A DNA stretch of 64,000 nucleotides from an uncultured Clostridia bacterium (GCA_944328665.1 CALVHS010000019.1:35156-99155); one strand, 5' to 3'. Shown: positions 10,401-20,082, counted from the stretch's first letter. Translations and numbers: made by a program. Notes: generated by a model from the letters alone, not told the origin.

Positions 10401-13400
10401 CTTGCTGCAGTTGGTGAAGGAATATCCTCCGATCATCGTCAGCGCGTCATGCAGGACGACCTCTTCCAACTGCGTGCAATCTCTGAACGTGTAAGAATTG
10501 GACGACGCCGTAGGCGTGCTGCTGCCGGTGCTGTAATAGAGCCTTGTGATGCTGCGCGGGATGGTGACCTTGCGGATGGCGGTGCCTTGGAAAGCGTAAT
10601 TCCCTAACGAAGAGAGCGCGGAAGGCAGCAACGCCTCGCCTTCGGTCTCTTCCACTTCGCCCGAGGCAAGATTTGCGATGGCGACGGTGGTAAGCGACGT
10701 GCAGCCGTTAAAAGCGTAATTGCCGATCGTTCCGAGCGAGTCGCTGAGGATCACGCGCTTGAGCGCGACGTCGCCCCGGAATACATAGGTACCCAACGAG
10801 GTGACGGAGGACAAGTCTGCTTCCGTAAGGGCGGCGCAGTTGCCGAAGGCATAGTTGCCGATGGTCGCAACGTTGGACAGATCGACATTTTTGAGCGATT
10901 CGCAATACTGGAAGGCATAGTTGCCGATAGAAACGACGTCGCCGAGGTCTACATCCGTCAGCTGTGTGCTTTCATAGAACATGTATTGGGGGATCGCCGT
11001 GATCCCGCCGAGGTCGGCACTCTTCAAACCGCTGTCCTGGAACAGCTTCTGCGCGCCGGTAAGTTCCGTGATCTCTGCGGGGAAGGTGACCGATTCGAGC
11101 GCGGTGCAGTTTCTGAACATATAATTCGGGAGCCAGTCGATCGCCGCGCTGAACGTCACGTTCTTCAAAGAGACGCAGTTGTCAAACATATAGGTCCCCG
11201 TATAGCCTGTGGCGCTTGCAAGTTTGGGGATATTGACCGCTTCCAGCGAGGAGCAGTTCCTGAACGCATAATTGCCGATATTGAGCAGCGTGGAAGGCAG
11301 GATCGCCTCTTTCAGCGAAATACATTGCGTGAAAGCGTACATCCCCATTTTTTGCAGCCCTTCGGGGAGGTTGATGCTCTTGAGGGAATGGCACTCCGCA
11401 AAGGCATAATCGCCGATCTCGGTGAGCAGGCTGCCCTCATCAAAGACGACCTCTTCCAGCGAACGGCAATACTCGAACGCGTTGTCCTCGATGGTCGTCA
11501 CCGTGGCGGGGATGTACAGCTTTTTGATGCCGTTCTGCCCCGCAAAGGCACTTTCTCCGACGACCGTAAGCCCGTCGGGGAGCCGGTATTCGCCCGTATC
11601 GCCTTCCTCCGTTACCGGCCCGAAGGCGAGGACGATCCTCGTCCCGTCCACATTGAGAAGCAGCGGATCCGTCGGGTGCCCGTAATAGTTCTGGTTGCCC
11701 GCCTCCACGATGATGGTGCGGAGGGACAGGCACTGCGAAAAGGCGCTGCCGATCTCCACGATGCTCGAGGAGACGCGGACGGTCGTCAATTGGCTGCACG
11801 CAGAGAACAGATAATCGCCCAGCGTGATGTTGGCTGTGCTGTCGGGGAAGGACATTTCGGTGAGCGCCGTCCTTGCAAACGCCAGGTTGCCTACCGATTG
11901 CAAGCTGCTCTTGGCGGCGCCCCCCACATCCGCGGTGAGGAATTCGAACGAGGTGAGCGCGGTGCAGTTTTCAAACGCGTTGTTGCCGACGGTGACGATG
12001 CTTGCGGGCAGTTTGACCGCCGTAAGGCCCGTCCCCTTGAACGCGCTCGCGCCGATCTCCGTCAGCACGGCGCAGTTTTCCAGATTGGCGGACGTGAGCG
12101 CCGCCGCGGAAAGAAAGGCGCTGCCGCCGATCGTAGCGAGCTTGCAGTTTTCGGCAAAGTTGATCTGCGCGAGGCTGCCGTTGGAGGAAAACGCGCTCGT
12201 GCCGATGGAAGTGATGCCCGCGGCGAAATTGACGGTCGTCAGGTCGTCATTCCGCGAAAAGGCGTAATCGCCGATGGACTGCACGGCGCCGGAAAGGGTA
12301 AGTTCGGTGATGCCTGACCCGTAGAACGCGTACCGCTCGATCGTCATGGCGGAAGAAGTGCCGGATGCAAACGTCACGTCCTCCAGCGAACCGACGGCGA
12401 ACGCATATTCGCCGATGCGCGTAACGGTGGAAGGGATGACGGCGCTGACGATCCCGGAGCCGACCGGGTAGGTGGAAGTGCCGCTCGATTTAAAGAAGGC
12501 GTAATCGCCGATCTCGGTGGTGCGCTCGGGCAATACGATCTCCGTAAGGTTGGTGCAGCCCGCGAATACGCCGTAGTATACATAATTTGGCTGGCCGATG
12601 CCGGAACTGACGTTTTCGTCCGTGCCGTCCGCCAGGACCAGCGGCGCCGTGCCGCCCTCTTCAAAGATGACTTCGGTCAGGTCGCTGCAGGCATAGAAGG
12701 CGCCCTCGCCGATATAGGTGACGGTGTTGGGGATGAAGATGCTCTTCAAAGAAGCGCCGTTGAACATCCTGTCCGTGATCTCCGTCAGCCCGGAAGGCAG
12801 CGTGACCGATTCGAGGCTGGTTGCCAAATAGAACATCATCTGCCCGAAGGTGAGCGGCGTGGACGCATCCCTCTCTTCAAAAGAGACGGATATGATGTTT
12901 TCATTGTAATAGAAAGCCCTGTCCTTGATCTCTACGACCGTCTTGGGGATCACGATGTTCGCAACGTTGTTGTCGATCGGCGAGAAATACAGCACGTCGA
13001 TCGCGCCCGTCTCCGCATTTTTGCCGTACAGCACGTTGTCGATCGCCGCATACCGGCTGTTGCCTTCCGCCACCGTGATGTTGGCAAGCGTCGAGCAGAA
13101 ATTGAACACGTCGATGTTGTCCGTGCCCGCCTCGGCGACCACCCCGGGATCAGTGGAATATTCGGGAGAATAGATCGAGTCGTAATCGTAATCCGACGCA
13201 TACGTCGCCAAGCTTACGAGCGAAGCAGGCAGGGCTACGTCGGTCAGACCGTTGCAGTTGTTGAACGCCGCGTGACCGATCGAGGTGACGCCTTCGGGGA
13301 AGTTGATTTCGCTGAGCCTCCGGCAATAGGAGAACGCTTCGTCGCCGATGGTGATCGCATCTTTCCCCGTAGGAAGAGTGACGCTCACGAGGAACATACA

Positions 13401-16400
13401 GTCATAGAATGCCTTTTTGCCGATCGCCAGCGTGCCGCCTTCGCCGGAGGTGAACGTGATGCTCGTGAGCGCGTCGCAGCCTTCGAAGGCGCTTTCGCCG
13501 ATCTCGCTGATCTTTGCCCCGAACGTGATGGCGGTCAGGTTGTCGTTGTCATAGAATACGTTCGCGCCGATCTCCTCCACCGTTTCGGGCAGAACGTAAC
13601 CGCCCGGCCTGCCGGTCGGATAGTAGACGATACGAGTCATATCTTTGTTGAACAGGACGCCGTCCTGCGCTTCAAAGTTGGGGTTGGCTGCGTCCACTTC
13701 TACGCTGGTGAGGCTGGCAGAACCGAACACGCCGTTGATGTCGAACAACGCGACGTTGGGGCCGAGGACGAGCGTCTTGACGGTCGTCGTCCCGGAAGTG
13801 GAAGCAAATGCGCCGTTGCTGTATTCGATGTCCGTGATGGCGGTATTGACGATGACCTTCGTCAGGCCGGAGATGTTGCCGAACGCGTTCGCGCCGAGAA
13901 CTTTCAGGTTTTCGGGCAGGGAAAGCTCCGTGATCCTCGAGCCGGAGTAATAGAACGCGGACTCCTCGATCGTGAGGGCGGGATCTTTTGCCTTGCCCTG
14001 GAAGGTGATGAAGCGCAGTCCCCTGCAGCCGTAGAAGGCTTCCTTGCCGATCAGCGACACGTTGCCGGGGATGATGATACCGGTCAGATCCGCGCATTCA
14101 TAGAAGGCGCGCTCGCCGATGGTAACGACCGTCGAAGCGACGGTGTAATTGCCCGACCTGCCCGACGGGCAGAAATACAGCGTCTTGCCGCCGTCCGTGA
14201 ACACTACGCCGTCCACGGAAGAATACACGCTCGTATCCGATTGCGTGATGTGCACCTTTTGCAGGTCGTTGCAGGAATCGAAGATGCTGACATCAAAACT
14301 TTGCAGACGGGCGGGAAGGGTGATCTCCTCGATGTTGGAATTGAGGAACGCCTCGCTGCCGATGGTCAGCGGCTTTTCCTCCGTCCCTTCCGGCGCAGGC
14401 AGGAAGTTGACTTCCACGATCCTGTAGTTGTTGAACGCATGTTCCCCGATGGTCGTCACGCTCGCGGGGACGTTGATCGCAGTCACATAGGTGCCCACGA
14501 ACGCGTTCAGCGGGATCGACGTGACCGTGTCGGGAACGGTGATCTCGCCGGTGATGCCCATCGGCACATAGCTGAGTTCTACGCCGCCGAACTCGTTGTT
14601 ATAGATGAGCATACCGTCCGCGGAGAAATAGCGCTTTTCGTACTGTCCGGTGAAGTAGTCGGACGCGTCGTATACGACGATCTCTCGCAGAGACGTGCAG
14701 CGATAGAAAGCGGAACCGGTAGAGTTAGAGCCTTCATCGCCCGTGAATACGGTATGGATGCTGTCGGGGATGTTGACGGTCACCAGGTTGGTGCAGCGCT
14801 CAAAGCAGCTGCCTTCGATGGTCGTGACGGGCAGCCCGTTATATACCGCGGGCACCGTGACGCGCGTCAGATATTGGATGCCCGGGCCCTGGCTCACGGA
14901 ATACGCGCTCTGCGAATAGTCGTTCGGGTTGGCGATGAGCGTGTATGTAAACGCTTCTACCCATCTGACGTGCAAAGTCCTGTCCGCCGTCTGGTTCCAG
15001 ACCATGACGCTTTCGCCCTCGGGGTCGGTAAACTGGGTGCCCACGCCGCCGAATTCGCTGTACCAGCCGTAGAAGGCGCGCGTGCCGTCCGCACTGACCG
15101 GAACGGGGAAGGTGAACGGGCTGTCGAAGGTGACTTCCACTTGCACGGTGTTGACCTGCTCCGTCCCCTCTTCAAAATACCCTTCCGAATTTTCGACGGT
15201 CAAAGTGACCGTATATGTATTGGCGCTCCATTGCGCGTAATACGTCACGTCCGCCGTGGCGGAAACGGTGTCGCTTACCGGCTGTCCGCCGGAAGCCGCC
15301 GTGTACCAGCCGAGAAACGTATAGCCGAGGCGCTCTTCGGAAGAAAGAATGACGGGATCGCCCGCGACGTAATATGTCTCGCGTTCCGTCGCCGCAGCGC
15401 CGGCATTGTTGTCCAACGTCACCGTCACATTGGCGTCGACGGTGATATCCACCCATTCGCCGGGCTCGTCCCCGATATAATAGCACACGGAAAGAACGTT
15501 GTTCCCCGCCTGCGTAAGCGTGACGGCAGCGCTCGTCGCGTCCTCTACGGGCGTCACGTCCCCGCCGTTGACGCGGACACCGTAACGCGCTACGCCGAGA
15601 ACGGGGTTCCAGCTCAATCTGCCGCTATTATAGACGATGTTGCCGAGCTCGCGCGAAACGATCGTCTGCGCGGCAAACGAACTGTTCGCCGCGTCCGCGG
15701 CGATCGCCTGCACGCCGACGGAAAAATCCGAACCGACCTCGGCGAGATCTTCGTCCGTAGGCGTCCATTCGTTCGTCTCTACGGTGAACGAACGGTCGCC
15801 GATGAAAACCGTATAACCCGTCGCCCCTTCTACAGGGTTCCAGACGATGGCGTCGCTGTCCGTGCGAATGTTTTCGGGCGTGGCGAGGCGCGCCTTTTCA
15901 TATGTCTGCTCCGCCGCCGCGGGAGAATTGTACCCGAACGTCTTAGGCGTCACTTCGACGGTGAGCGCCCCGTAAAACGACTGCAAGTCGAACTTCGTAC
16001 CGGTCACGGTGAACTCTTCCGTCCCGGAAGCGTCCGTCACCTTGACGACATACGACGCGGCGTTTTCCGTCGCATCCCATGCGGCATACGTCTCTTTGCC
16101 GTCGTCCGTAACGGTCAGCCCCGTCACGTCGGCGAGATGGCGTTCAAACACGAAGGGCGCGGACACAGACGTAACATATCCGTCGGCGACCGCCTCCACG
16201 GTGAAGCGCATGCCTTCCGCGAGCATGTCACAGTCGGAAAAATCGAGCGCGGGCACATTCACGCGCACGGATGCATGCGTGTGGCCGGGCGTGCCGCAAG
16301 TATAGCTGACCAAATAATATTCCGCGTCCTCGATCGCATTGAAAGTGAGATCGAAGCCGTCCACCGTGAACAGCGAGACGCGCGCGAGGGCTTTGTTCGT

Positions 16401-17435
16401 ATAATACGCCGTGGCGGTCTGACCGTTCGCCGTGACGGCGACGGTGTATTCCCCTTCCGCCGCGGAAGCAAAGTCAAACGCCTGCGACAGCGCATTCGTG
16501 ATCTGTTCGTTGACGGACGTCGCCGCGCCGTCGGGCGCGGTAATGGTGACGGTGTAAGACACGTTCACGCCCATAGAAAGCCAGCTTACGCCTTCGGCGG
16601 TGACGGAGACGGCGGGAGCGTCGCTTTCCCATACGGCGAACAGCGTGAGGTTTTCTTTCACGTCCTGCCCGTCCGTGACCATCGCGGTCAGTTTTTCCGC
16701 ATCGTTTTCATGGCTGTACCACCAGCCGAGGAACTCGTTGCCGTCTTGCGCGGGCAGGTCGGGCAGCATGGTAAGATACAGCTTGCCGCCCGCCGTCTGC
16801 ACGGCTTCGGGCAGGGCGCCTTCATAGTCGCCGGCGTCGAAGGACAGGGTAAATTCGCCCTCGGCGCTTTCGGCATAGCGCGCATACAGGGTGATGTTCC
16901 CCGTGATCTTTTCTTCCGCAAAGTCAAAACTTTCCGTAAAGGCGCTGTCTTTATACCAGCCCACGAACACCATCCCGTCCTTTTGCGGGTCTGCGGGCTC
17001 CGCGAGCAGCTTTCCGTTGACGACCTGCGCCGATCCGGTGCCCGTGCCGCCGTCAAGGTCGAAAGTGACCGTGTATGTCACCTTTTCGATCATCTCGTAG
17101 GCGGTGTCCTTATACGTAAACGTCAGCTTGCCGCCGTCCAAACGGGCGGCAAGCTCCTCTTCCGCATCGGAAAAGGTCAGCGTCACGGCAACGCCGTCTT
17201 CGGTATAATATGTACCGCTGCGTTCGTCGCCCGCTACCGAGAACGTAAACGTAAACGCATCGCCATCGAATTCGACGGTGTATTCCGTTCCGTCCACATC
17301 CGCATAATAGGCGCCGGTCAGGGGCTCGCCCTGCTTGTTTTGGCATGCGCTCGCCGCAAAAAGCACGATGCCGAGCGACAACGCCGCCAGCAGGCACAGG
17401 CACGCCATCAGCGCCAAACGCTTGATGTTTTTCAT
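7476..17435 (-). CDS. Giant BspA-type leucine-rich-repeat lipoprotein (3319 residues)
   Basis: The ATG at 17435 is preferred over an upstream GTG at 17444, because AAGGAG abuts the GTG but is well spaced from the ATG. A signal peptide ends in ASAC with the lipidation Cys at 31, so the protein is probably tethered to the outer face of the membrane. Residues of roughly 35-870 hold four InlB/flg_new-type repeats (each ending in a GW-Y/W motif), the first two before and the last two after a fibronectin-like region. From about 870 to near the end run dozens of LRR_5 (BspA/TpLRR) repeats of the form IGxxAFxxCxxLxxVxLPxxLxxIG. There is no LPXTG or C-terminal anchor. Family members bind host or fibre surfaces or other bacteria; the ligand here is unknown. 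It is transcribed alone, between its own promoter and hairpin. No frame break is seen across nearly 10 kb. Confidence 0.93.
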   Translation of the reverse strand: MKNIKRLALMACLCLLAALSLGIVLFAASACQNKQGEPLTGAYYADVDGTEYTVEFDGDAFTFTFSVAGDERSGTYYTEDGVAVTLTFSDAEEELAARLDGGKLTFTYKDTAYEMIEKVTYTVTFDLDGGTGTGSAQVVNGKLLAEPADPQKDGMVFVGWYKDSAFTESFDFAEEKITGNITLYARYAESAEGEFTLSFDAGDYEGALPEAVQTAGGKLYLTMLPDLPAQDGNEFLGWWYSHENDAEKLTAMVTDGQDVKENLTLFAVWESDAPAVSVTAEGVSWLSMGVNVSYTVTITAPDGAATSVNEQITNALSQAFDFASAAEGEYTVAVTANGQTATAYYTNKALARVSLFTVDGFDLTFNAIEDAEYYLVSYTCGTPGHTHASVRVNVPALDFSDCDMLAEGMRFTVEAVADGYVTSVSAPFVFERHLADVTGLTVTDDGKETYAAWDATENAASYVVKVTDASGTEEFTVTGTKFDLQSFYGALTVEVTPKTFGYNSPAAAEQTYEKARLATPENIRTDSDAIVWNPVEGATGYTVFIGDRSFTVETNEWTPTDEDLAEVGSDFSVGVQAIAADAANSSFAAQTIVSRELGNIVYNSGRLSWNPVLGVARYGVRVNGGDVTPVEDATSAAVTLTQAGNNVLSVCYYIGDEPGEWVDITVDANVTVTLDNNAGAAATERETYYVAGDPVILSSEERLGYTFLGWYTAASGGQPVSDTVSATADVTYYAQWSANTYTVTLTVENSEGYFEEGTEQVNTVQVEVTFDSPFTFPVPVSADGTRAFYGWYSEFGGVGTQFTDPEGESVMVWNQTADRTLHVRWVEAFTYTLIANPNDYSQSAYSVSQGPGIQYLTRVTVPAVYNGLPVTTIEGSCFERCTNLVTVNIPDSIHTVFTGDEGSNSTGSAFYRCTSLREIVVYDASDYFTGQYEKRYFSADGMLIYNNEFGGVELSYVPMGITGEITVPDTVTSIPLNAFVGTYVTAINVPASVTTIGEHAFNNYRIVEVNFLPAPEGTEEKPLTIGSEAFLNSNIEEITLPARLQSFDVSIFDSCNDLQKVHITQSDTSVYSSVDGVVFTDGGKTLYFCPSGRSGNYTVASTVVTIGERAFYECADLTGIIIPGNVSLIGKEAFYGCRGLRFITFQGKAKDPALTIEESAFYYSGSRITELSLPENLKVLGANAFGNISGLTKVIVNTAITDIEYSNGAFASTSGTTTVKTLVLGPNVALFDINGVFGSASLTSVEVDAANPNFEAQDGVLFNKDMTRIVYYPTGRPGGYVLPETVEEIGANVFYDNDNLTAITFGAKISEIGESAFEGCDALTSITFTSGEGGTLAIGKKAFYDCMFLVSVTLPTGKDAITIGDEAFSYCRRLSEINFPEGVTSIGHAAFNNCNGLTDVALPASLVSLATYASDYDYDSIYSPEYSTDPGVVAEAGTDNIDVFNFCSTLANITVAEGNSRYAAIDNVLYGKNAETGAIDVLYFSPIDNNVANIVIPKTVVEIKDRAFYYNENIISVSFEERDASTPLTFGQMMFYLATSLESVTLPSGLTEITDRMFNGASLKSIFIPNTVTYIGEGAFYACSDLTEVIFEEGGTAPLVLADGTDENVSSGIGQPNYVYYGVFAGCTNLTEIVLPERTTEIGDYAFFKSSGTSTYPVGSGIVSAVIPSTVTRIGEYAFAVGSLEDVTFASGTSSAMTIERYAFYGSGITELTLSGAVQSIGDYAFSRNDDLTTVNFAAGITSIGTSAFSSNGSLAQINFAENCKLATIGGSAFLSAAALTSANLENCAVLTEIGASAFKGTGLTAVKLPASIVTVGNNAFENCTALTSFEFLTADVGGAAKSSLQSVGNLAFARTALTEMSFPDSTANITLGDYLFSACSQLTTVRVSSSIVEIGSAFSQCLSLRTIIVEAGNQNYYGHPTDPLLLNVDGTRIVLAFGPVTEEGDTGEYRLPDGLTVVGESAFAGQNGIKKLYIPATVTTIEDNAFEYCRSLEEVVFDEGSLLTEIGDYAFAECHSLKSINLPEGLQKMGMYAFTQCISLKEAILPSTLLNIGNYAFRNCSSLEAVNIPKLASATGYTGTYMFDNCVSLKNVTFSAAIDWLPNYMFRNCTALESVTFPAEITELTGAQKLFQDSGLKSADLGGITAIPQYMFYESTQLTDVDLGDVVSIGNYAFQYCESLKNVDLSNVATIGNYAFGNCAALTEADLSSVTSLGTYVFRGDVALKRVILSDSLGTIGNYAFNGCTSLTTVAIANLASGEVEETEGEALLPSALSSLGNYAFQGTAIRKVTIPRSITRLYYSTGSSTPTASSNSYTFRDCTQLEEVVLHDALTMIGGYSFTNCSKLKTVRYLDASGELVGNEGELTLPESLTILGNHAFGSGRAGSSSLDEGEAAPLFTKAIIPESVERMGSYSFRDCVNLKEVHYLTSASTYSTSATGYATYMFDGCTNLEKIVLNQEITSFGNYTFCNCSSLTTIDLYDPIKGEVTEGETGVAKLPDMLEYIGTYCFQNTGFTEIFIPRGVTKLSSADSSTRADSALSNNAKLEKVVLHDALTMLGSDVFMNCPNLKTVQYTTSDGALNGDDDVVTLPYGLQQICDNAFTESGVEKVIIPETVTRVGAEAFSNCLSLKEVQYLTSSTRYSTSATSYTDSVFLGCTALEKVVLNAQIECLPEDIFLGCTALTTIQLYDPATKAVSGSEGEALLPTSLETIEAGVFEDCESISVMILPSTLKTIGNGVFNGAKSLTSLELPEGLEEIGADAFLNTGLTAITVPSTVTSIGNNAFNKLSVTVAEGNTAFMAQDGVLLNADAEAIGVPGAMSGIGNYTVPAGVKIGAYALNGFRDMTVTLTTDQIVGYAFSYFYGNVIVTLGESKSIPDRAFQNYMGTSVVLPEGLEEIGDHAFYRAANIRTVAIPETVQTIGNQIFRECTSLQSVAIPEGVEKLGGYTFNSCASLVSVTLPSTLKTLGNYEFSGCTALESIVLPKGLQKFGTYLFQNCTSLKKVTFQSLQETSSLSSSSKPFSGCTALEEVIFEEGVTIIPTYMFHQTPFTKIDLPSTITTIGGSAFRESNIKSIVLPASVTSLGTYTFADNTALETVYIPESLTTIGNYAFQNCTSLKTIYLYRLNAEGEMEIVNSFGEGVADLTCVTSIGDSAFIGCTSLAGVEFADNIEELKDTAFSGSGLKSVTIPGSIGILCEEMFQNCIYLESVIVEEGVTEIELEAFMGCTSLKSVSLPSTLVEVGNYCFSGCTALQKLELPVGLSTLDVTPFVDWTAAQTIVVYVYVLDSGCNWNDNWAGSCRAKIEFVVLYSYGGDEETAA

Positions 17436-17612
17436 AGCCTCCACTCTCCTTCTGTGATTCCGATCCCGCCGCCTTTTTCCGCATTTTTCATGCGGAACGG
17501 AGCCGCCCCTGTCTTCCCCCGTAAACCATAGTACAGCAGATGCAGACGGTACACTCCCGCACGGTGTGATCGTTTTTTGTATAATTATACCGAACCATTT
17601 CTAAAAACGCAA
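17436..17612 (-). promoter_or_regulatory. Promoter and leader of the giant lipoprotein gene
   Basis: On the minus strand TTGCGT (17612-17607), a 17-base spacer and TATAAT (17589-17584) form a good sigma-A promoter. Transcription would start near 17577 and leave a leader of about 140 bases. Within it is a perfect 8-bp hairpin, TTCCGCAT/ATGCGGAA (17477-17484 with 17490-17497), about 40 bases before the start. No known riboswitch is recognised. The stretch 17613-17720 shows nothing clear apart from AT-rich sequence. Confidence 0.7.
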
Positions 17613-17720
17613 ATCATTTCGCCCGCCTTTCACAAATCGTATACATTAGAATTATAAATGAAAGCTATTCGAAAAACCGATACTTCTGCCCGCTCCTATC
17701 GACAGAAAGAAATTTCGGCA

Positions 17721-17764
17721 AAAAAATGCGGGGGCGCACCGTCATTAAGACGGTGCGCCCCCGC
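17721..17764 (-). terminator. Intrinsic terminator after rseP
   Basis: A perfect 16-bp stem, 17728-17743 with 17749-17764, has a 5-base loop. On the minus strand it is followed by A and seven T residues. It lies just past the rseP stop and ends the dxr-rseP transcript. Confidence 0.92.
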
Positions 17765-17780
17765 GCCCGAAAAAACGCGT

Positions 17781-18908
17781 TCAAAACAGCTGCAATACAT
17801 CCACCAACACCGCAAAGCCCAGCAGCAAGACGAAGCCGACGGCATGGATGACGGCCTCCGCCTTGCGGTTGATCGGTTTGCCGCGCACCCACTCGACGGC
17901 GGTAAAGACGATCTTAGAGCCGTCCAAAGCGGGGATCGGCAGCAAATTGAAGACGGCGAGATTGACGCCGATAAAGGCGGAGATCTCCAAAAACTGCTGC
18001 AAACTGCGCGAGGCGATCTCGGATGTGAGTTTGATGGTGCTGACCGGCCCGCCGAACGCGGAAAGGCCCAGATCCCCCGTCAACAGCTGCCCCAGCACCT
18101 TGAATACGGTGCCGCCGATGCGGAAGGAATAGGTGAACGCCCTGCCGACCGTCTCGAAAAAGCCGAAGCCCGTATACGATACGGAATAGACGCGGTAGGC
18201 AAAACTTTCCCCGTCCTCGGCATACTGCTTTCGGACGCCGATCGCCTCCCAAAGGGCGGCGGCGTCGGTCAGCCCGTCGAAATCCGCGTCCGCGCGCAGC
18301 ATGACCCGCACGTCCTGCACGCGCCGCCCCTCCTCCTCCGTGCGGGAGAGGGTAAAGGTGACGAGATCCCCCTTCTTTTTTCCTTCCAGCACTTCCATCA
18401 GGTCGGTCGTCAGGTAGATGTCCTTCCCTTCGCAGGCAAGGATGACGTCGCCGTCCTGCAAAGAATACTGCCGGCAGGCGGGATCTTCCGCGGGCTCGGC
18501 ATACACCATCAGCAGCAGCTGCCCGCAGGCGAAAAAGGAAACGAGGAGCAACAGCAGCGCCAAAAGATAATTCATGACGGCGCCCGCCGCCAGCACGACG
18601 ATGCGCTGCCACGGCTTTTTGTTATGAAAAGCGCCGGGGCCGGGCGCTTCGGCGTCCTCTCCTTCGAAAGCGCAGTACCCGCCCAACGGCAGACAGCGCA
18701 CCGAAAGGAGTTCGCCGTTCTTTTTTTTATGCTTGAAGAGCGCCGGGCCGAAGCCGATCGCAAACTCTTCGATCTTAAAATGCAATATCTTGCCCGCGGC
18801 GTAGTGCCCGAATTCGTGCACGGTGATCATGGCGAGCAGGATCAAGATCGCCAGCACGATCGAACCGAACGTATGCATGACGCTTGCAAAGGAAAGCAGG
18901 TTGACCAT
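17781..18908 (-). CDS. rseP: RIP metalloprotease RseP/RasP (site-2 protease, M50)
   Basis: The protein has 375 residues. The zinc-binding HEFGH sits in the first membrane helix at 31-35, and the second conserved motif NLLPIPALDG is near 321-330 with the metal-ligand Asp. A PDZ-like segment lies between (about 140-240), and four membrane helices are apparent. This family cleaves transmembrane substrates such as anti-sigma factors and remnant signal peptides inside the membrane. The gene starts 9 bases after dxr, an order (cdsA-dxr-rseP) conserved in many bacteria. A strong terminator follows. Confidence 0.96.
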   Translation of the reverse strand: MVNLLSFASVMHTFGSIVLAILILLAMITVHEFGHYAAGKILHFKIEEFAIGFGPALFKHKKKNGELLSVRCLPLGGYCAFEGEDAEAPGPGAFHNKKPWQRIVVLAAGAVMNYLLALLLLLVSFFACGQLLLMVYAEPAEDPACRQYSLQDGDVILACEGKDIYLTTDLMEVLEGKKKGDLVTFTLSRTEEEGRRVQDVRVMLRADADFDGLTDAAALWEAIGVRKQYAEDGESFAYRVYSVSYTGFGFFETVGRAFTYSFRIGGTVFKVLGQLLTGDLGLSAFGGPVSTIKLTSEIASRSLQQFLEISAFIGVNLAVFNLLPIPALDGSKIVFTAVEWVRGKPINRKAEAVIHAVGFVLLLGFAVLVDVLQLF

Positions 18909-18917
18909 GTTCCTCCC

Positions 18918-20054
18918 TTACCGCAGCCGCCCGCGCGCGAGGCGGCGCGCCGCCGCGTCCGTCTCCTCCAGCAGGGCGTAGCTTTCGGCGGGGCGGCGGG
19001 GCAGTTTGCCGAGCGTATCCTCTATGATCTCGGCGATCTGCGTGAATTTGATCTGCCCGTCCAAAAAAGCGCGGACGGCGACTTCTCCCGCCGCGTTGAG
19101 CGCGCAGGGAAGGTCTCCCCCTTCTTTCGCGCAGGCGAGCGCCAGCGCAAAGCAGGGATAGCGCGCAAGGTCGGGCGAAGAAAAATGCAGCGCGCCGAGC
19201 GACGCGAGATCGAGCGGGGCGACGTTCGCGCGCAGCCGCATCGGATAGGTCAGCGCCAGTTGGATGGGCAGCTCCATCGAAGGGTAACTCATCTGCGCGA
19301 GCACCGCCCCGTCCTCGAAGGCGACCAAGGAATGTACGACGCTTTCTCGGTGCATGACGACTTCCACCTTTTCGGGCGGGGCGCCGTACAGATGCATCGC
19401 CTCGATGACCTCGAACCCCTTGTTCAGCATGGTGGCGCAATCCACCGTGATCTTGGCGCCCATCTGCCAATTCGGATGCGCCAGCGCCTCTTTTGCGGTG
19501 ACGTATGGCAGTTTTTTGAGCGGAACATCGCGCAGCGCTCCGCCGCTCGCCGTTAATATCAGCTTGGAAAAGGGCGCCTTTCTGTCGAAGGCGAGGCACT
19601 GCCAAAGCGCCGAATGTTCGCTGTCGACGGGCAGGATCTTCACACCGGCCTTTTCGGCGGCGGGCATGACGATCTCTCCGCCCGCCACGAGGCTCTCCTT
19701 ATTGGCGAGCGCGACGTCCTTGCCGGCGCGAACGGCGCACAGCGCCGCCTTCAGCCCGGCAAAACCCGTGACGGCGATAAAGACGATGTCCGCCCCGGGA
19801 AAGGAACACGCCTCCTCAAACGCCCCCTCCCCCCGCGCGAAGCGGACGCCCGCCGGCACGGCGAGCGCGTCCCCCTCCGTGCGCAGCGCGGCAAAGGCGG
19901 GGCGTATGCCGCCGACCTGTTCGGCGAACAGCCCGCCGCCCGTATTGGCGGCGAGGGCGACGAGGCGGAACCGGTCGGGATAGCGCTCCGCGACGCGGAT
20001 GACCTGCCTGCCGATGGAACCCGTGCTGCCGATCAAGGCGATCTTTTTCTGCAT
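18918..20054 (-). CDS. dxr: 1-deoxy-D-xylulose 5-phosphate reductoisomerase
   Basis: The protein has 378 residues, the normal length. It catalyses NADPH-dependent conversion of DXP to MEP in the non-mevalonate isoprenoid pathway. The ATG at 20054 follows GGAGAAAG and gives the usual N-terminus with the nucleotide-binding GSTGSIG at 9-15. Metal- and substrate-binding stretches are evident (PVDSEHSALWQ; TASGGALRD; PNWQMGAKITVD; NKGFEVIEA). A longer in-frame opening upstream crosses the intergenic hairpins and is not used. The gene supplies precursors for the undecaprenyl synthase uppS just upstream in the cluster. Confidence 0.97.
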   Translation of the reverse strand: MQKKIALIGSTGSIGRQVIRVAERYPDRFRLVALAANTGGGLFAEQVGGIRPAFAALRTEGDALAVPAGVRFARGEGAFEEACSFPGADIVFIAVTGFAGLKAALCAVRAGKDVALANKESLVAGGEIVMPAAEKAGVKILPVDSEHSALWQCLAFDRKAPFSKLILTASGGALRDVPLKKLPYVTAKEALAHPNWQMGAKITVDCATMLNKGFEVIEAMHLYGAPPEKVEVVMHRESVVHSLVAFEDGAVLAQMSYPSMELPIQLALTYPMRLRANVAPLDLASLGALHFSSPDLARYPCFALALACAKEGGDLPCALNAAGEVAVRAFLDGQIKFTQIAEIIEDTLGKLPRRPAESYALLEETDAAARRLARGRLR

Positions 20055-20082
20055 GATCTTTCTCCGTAAATAGTGTACGCCG

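Noticed and set aside
7600..14830. DNA repeats in the giant gene as a CRISPR or tandem array
   Set aside because: The similarity is that of degenerate protein repeats of variable length, with no identical repeat-spacer units.
13272..17531. 1419-codon open frame on the plus strand inside the giant gene
   Set aside because: It is antisense to the LRR lipoprotein, with Arg/His/Asp-rich composition typical of a GC-rich shadow frame, and has no ribosome binding site or family motif.
17728..17764. Inverted repeat as an insertion-element end
   Set aside because: It is a standard terminator stem with a T-run, with no transposase or target duplication nearby.
17658..19556. 632-codon plus-strand open frame over rseP and dxr
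   Set aside because: It is antisense to two conserved enzymes and includes the rseP terminator.
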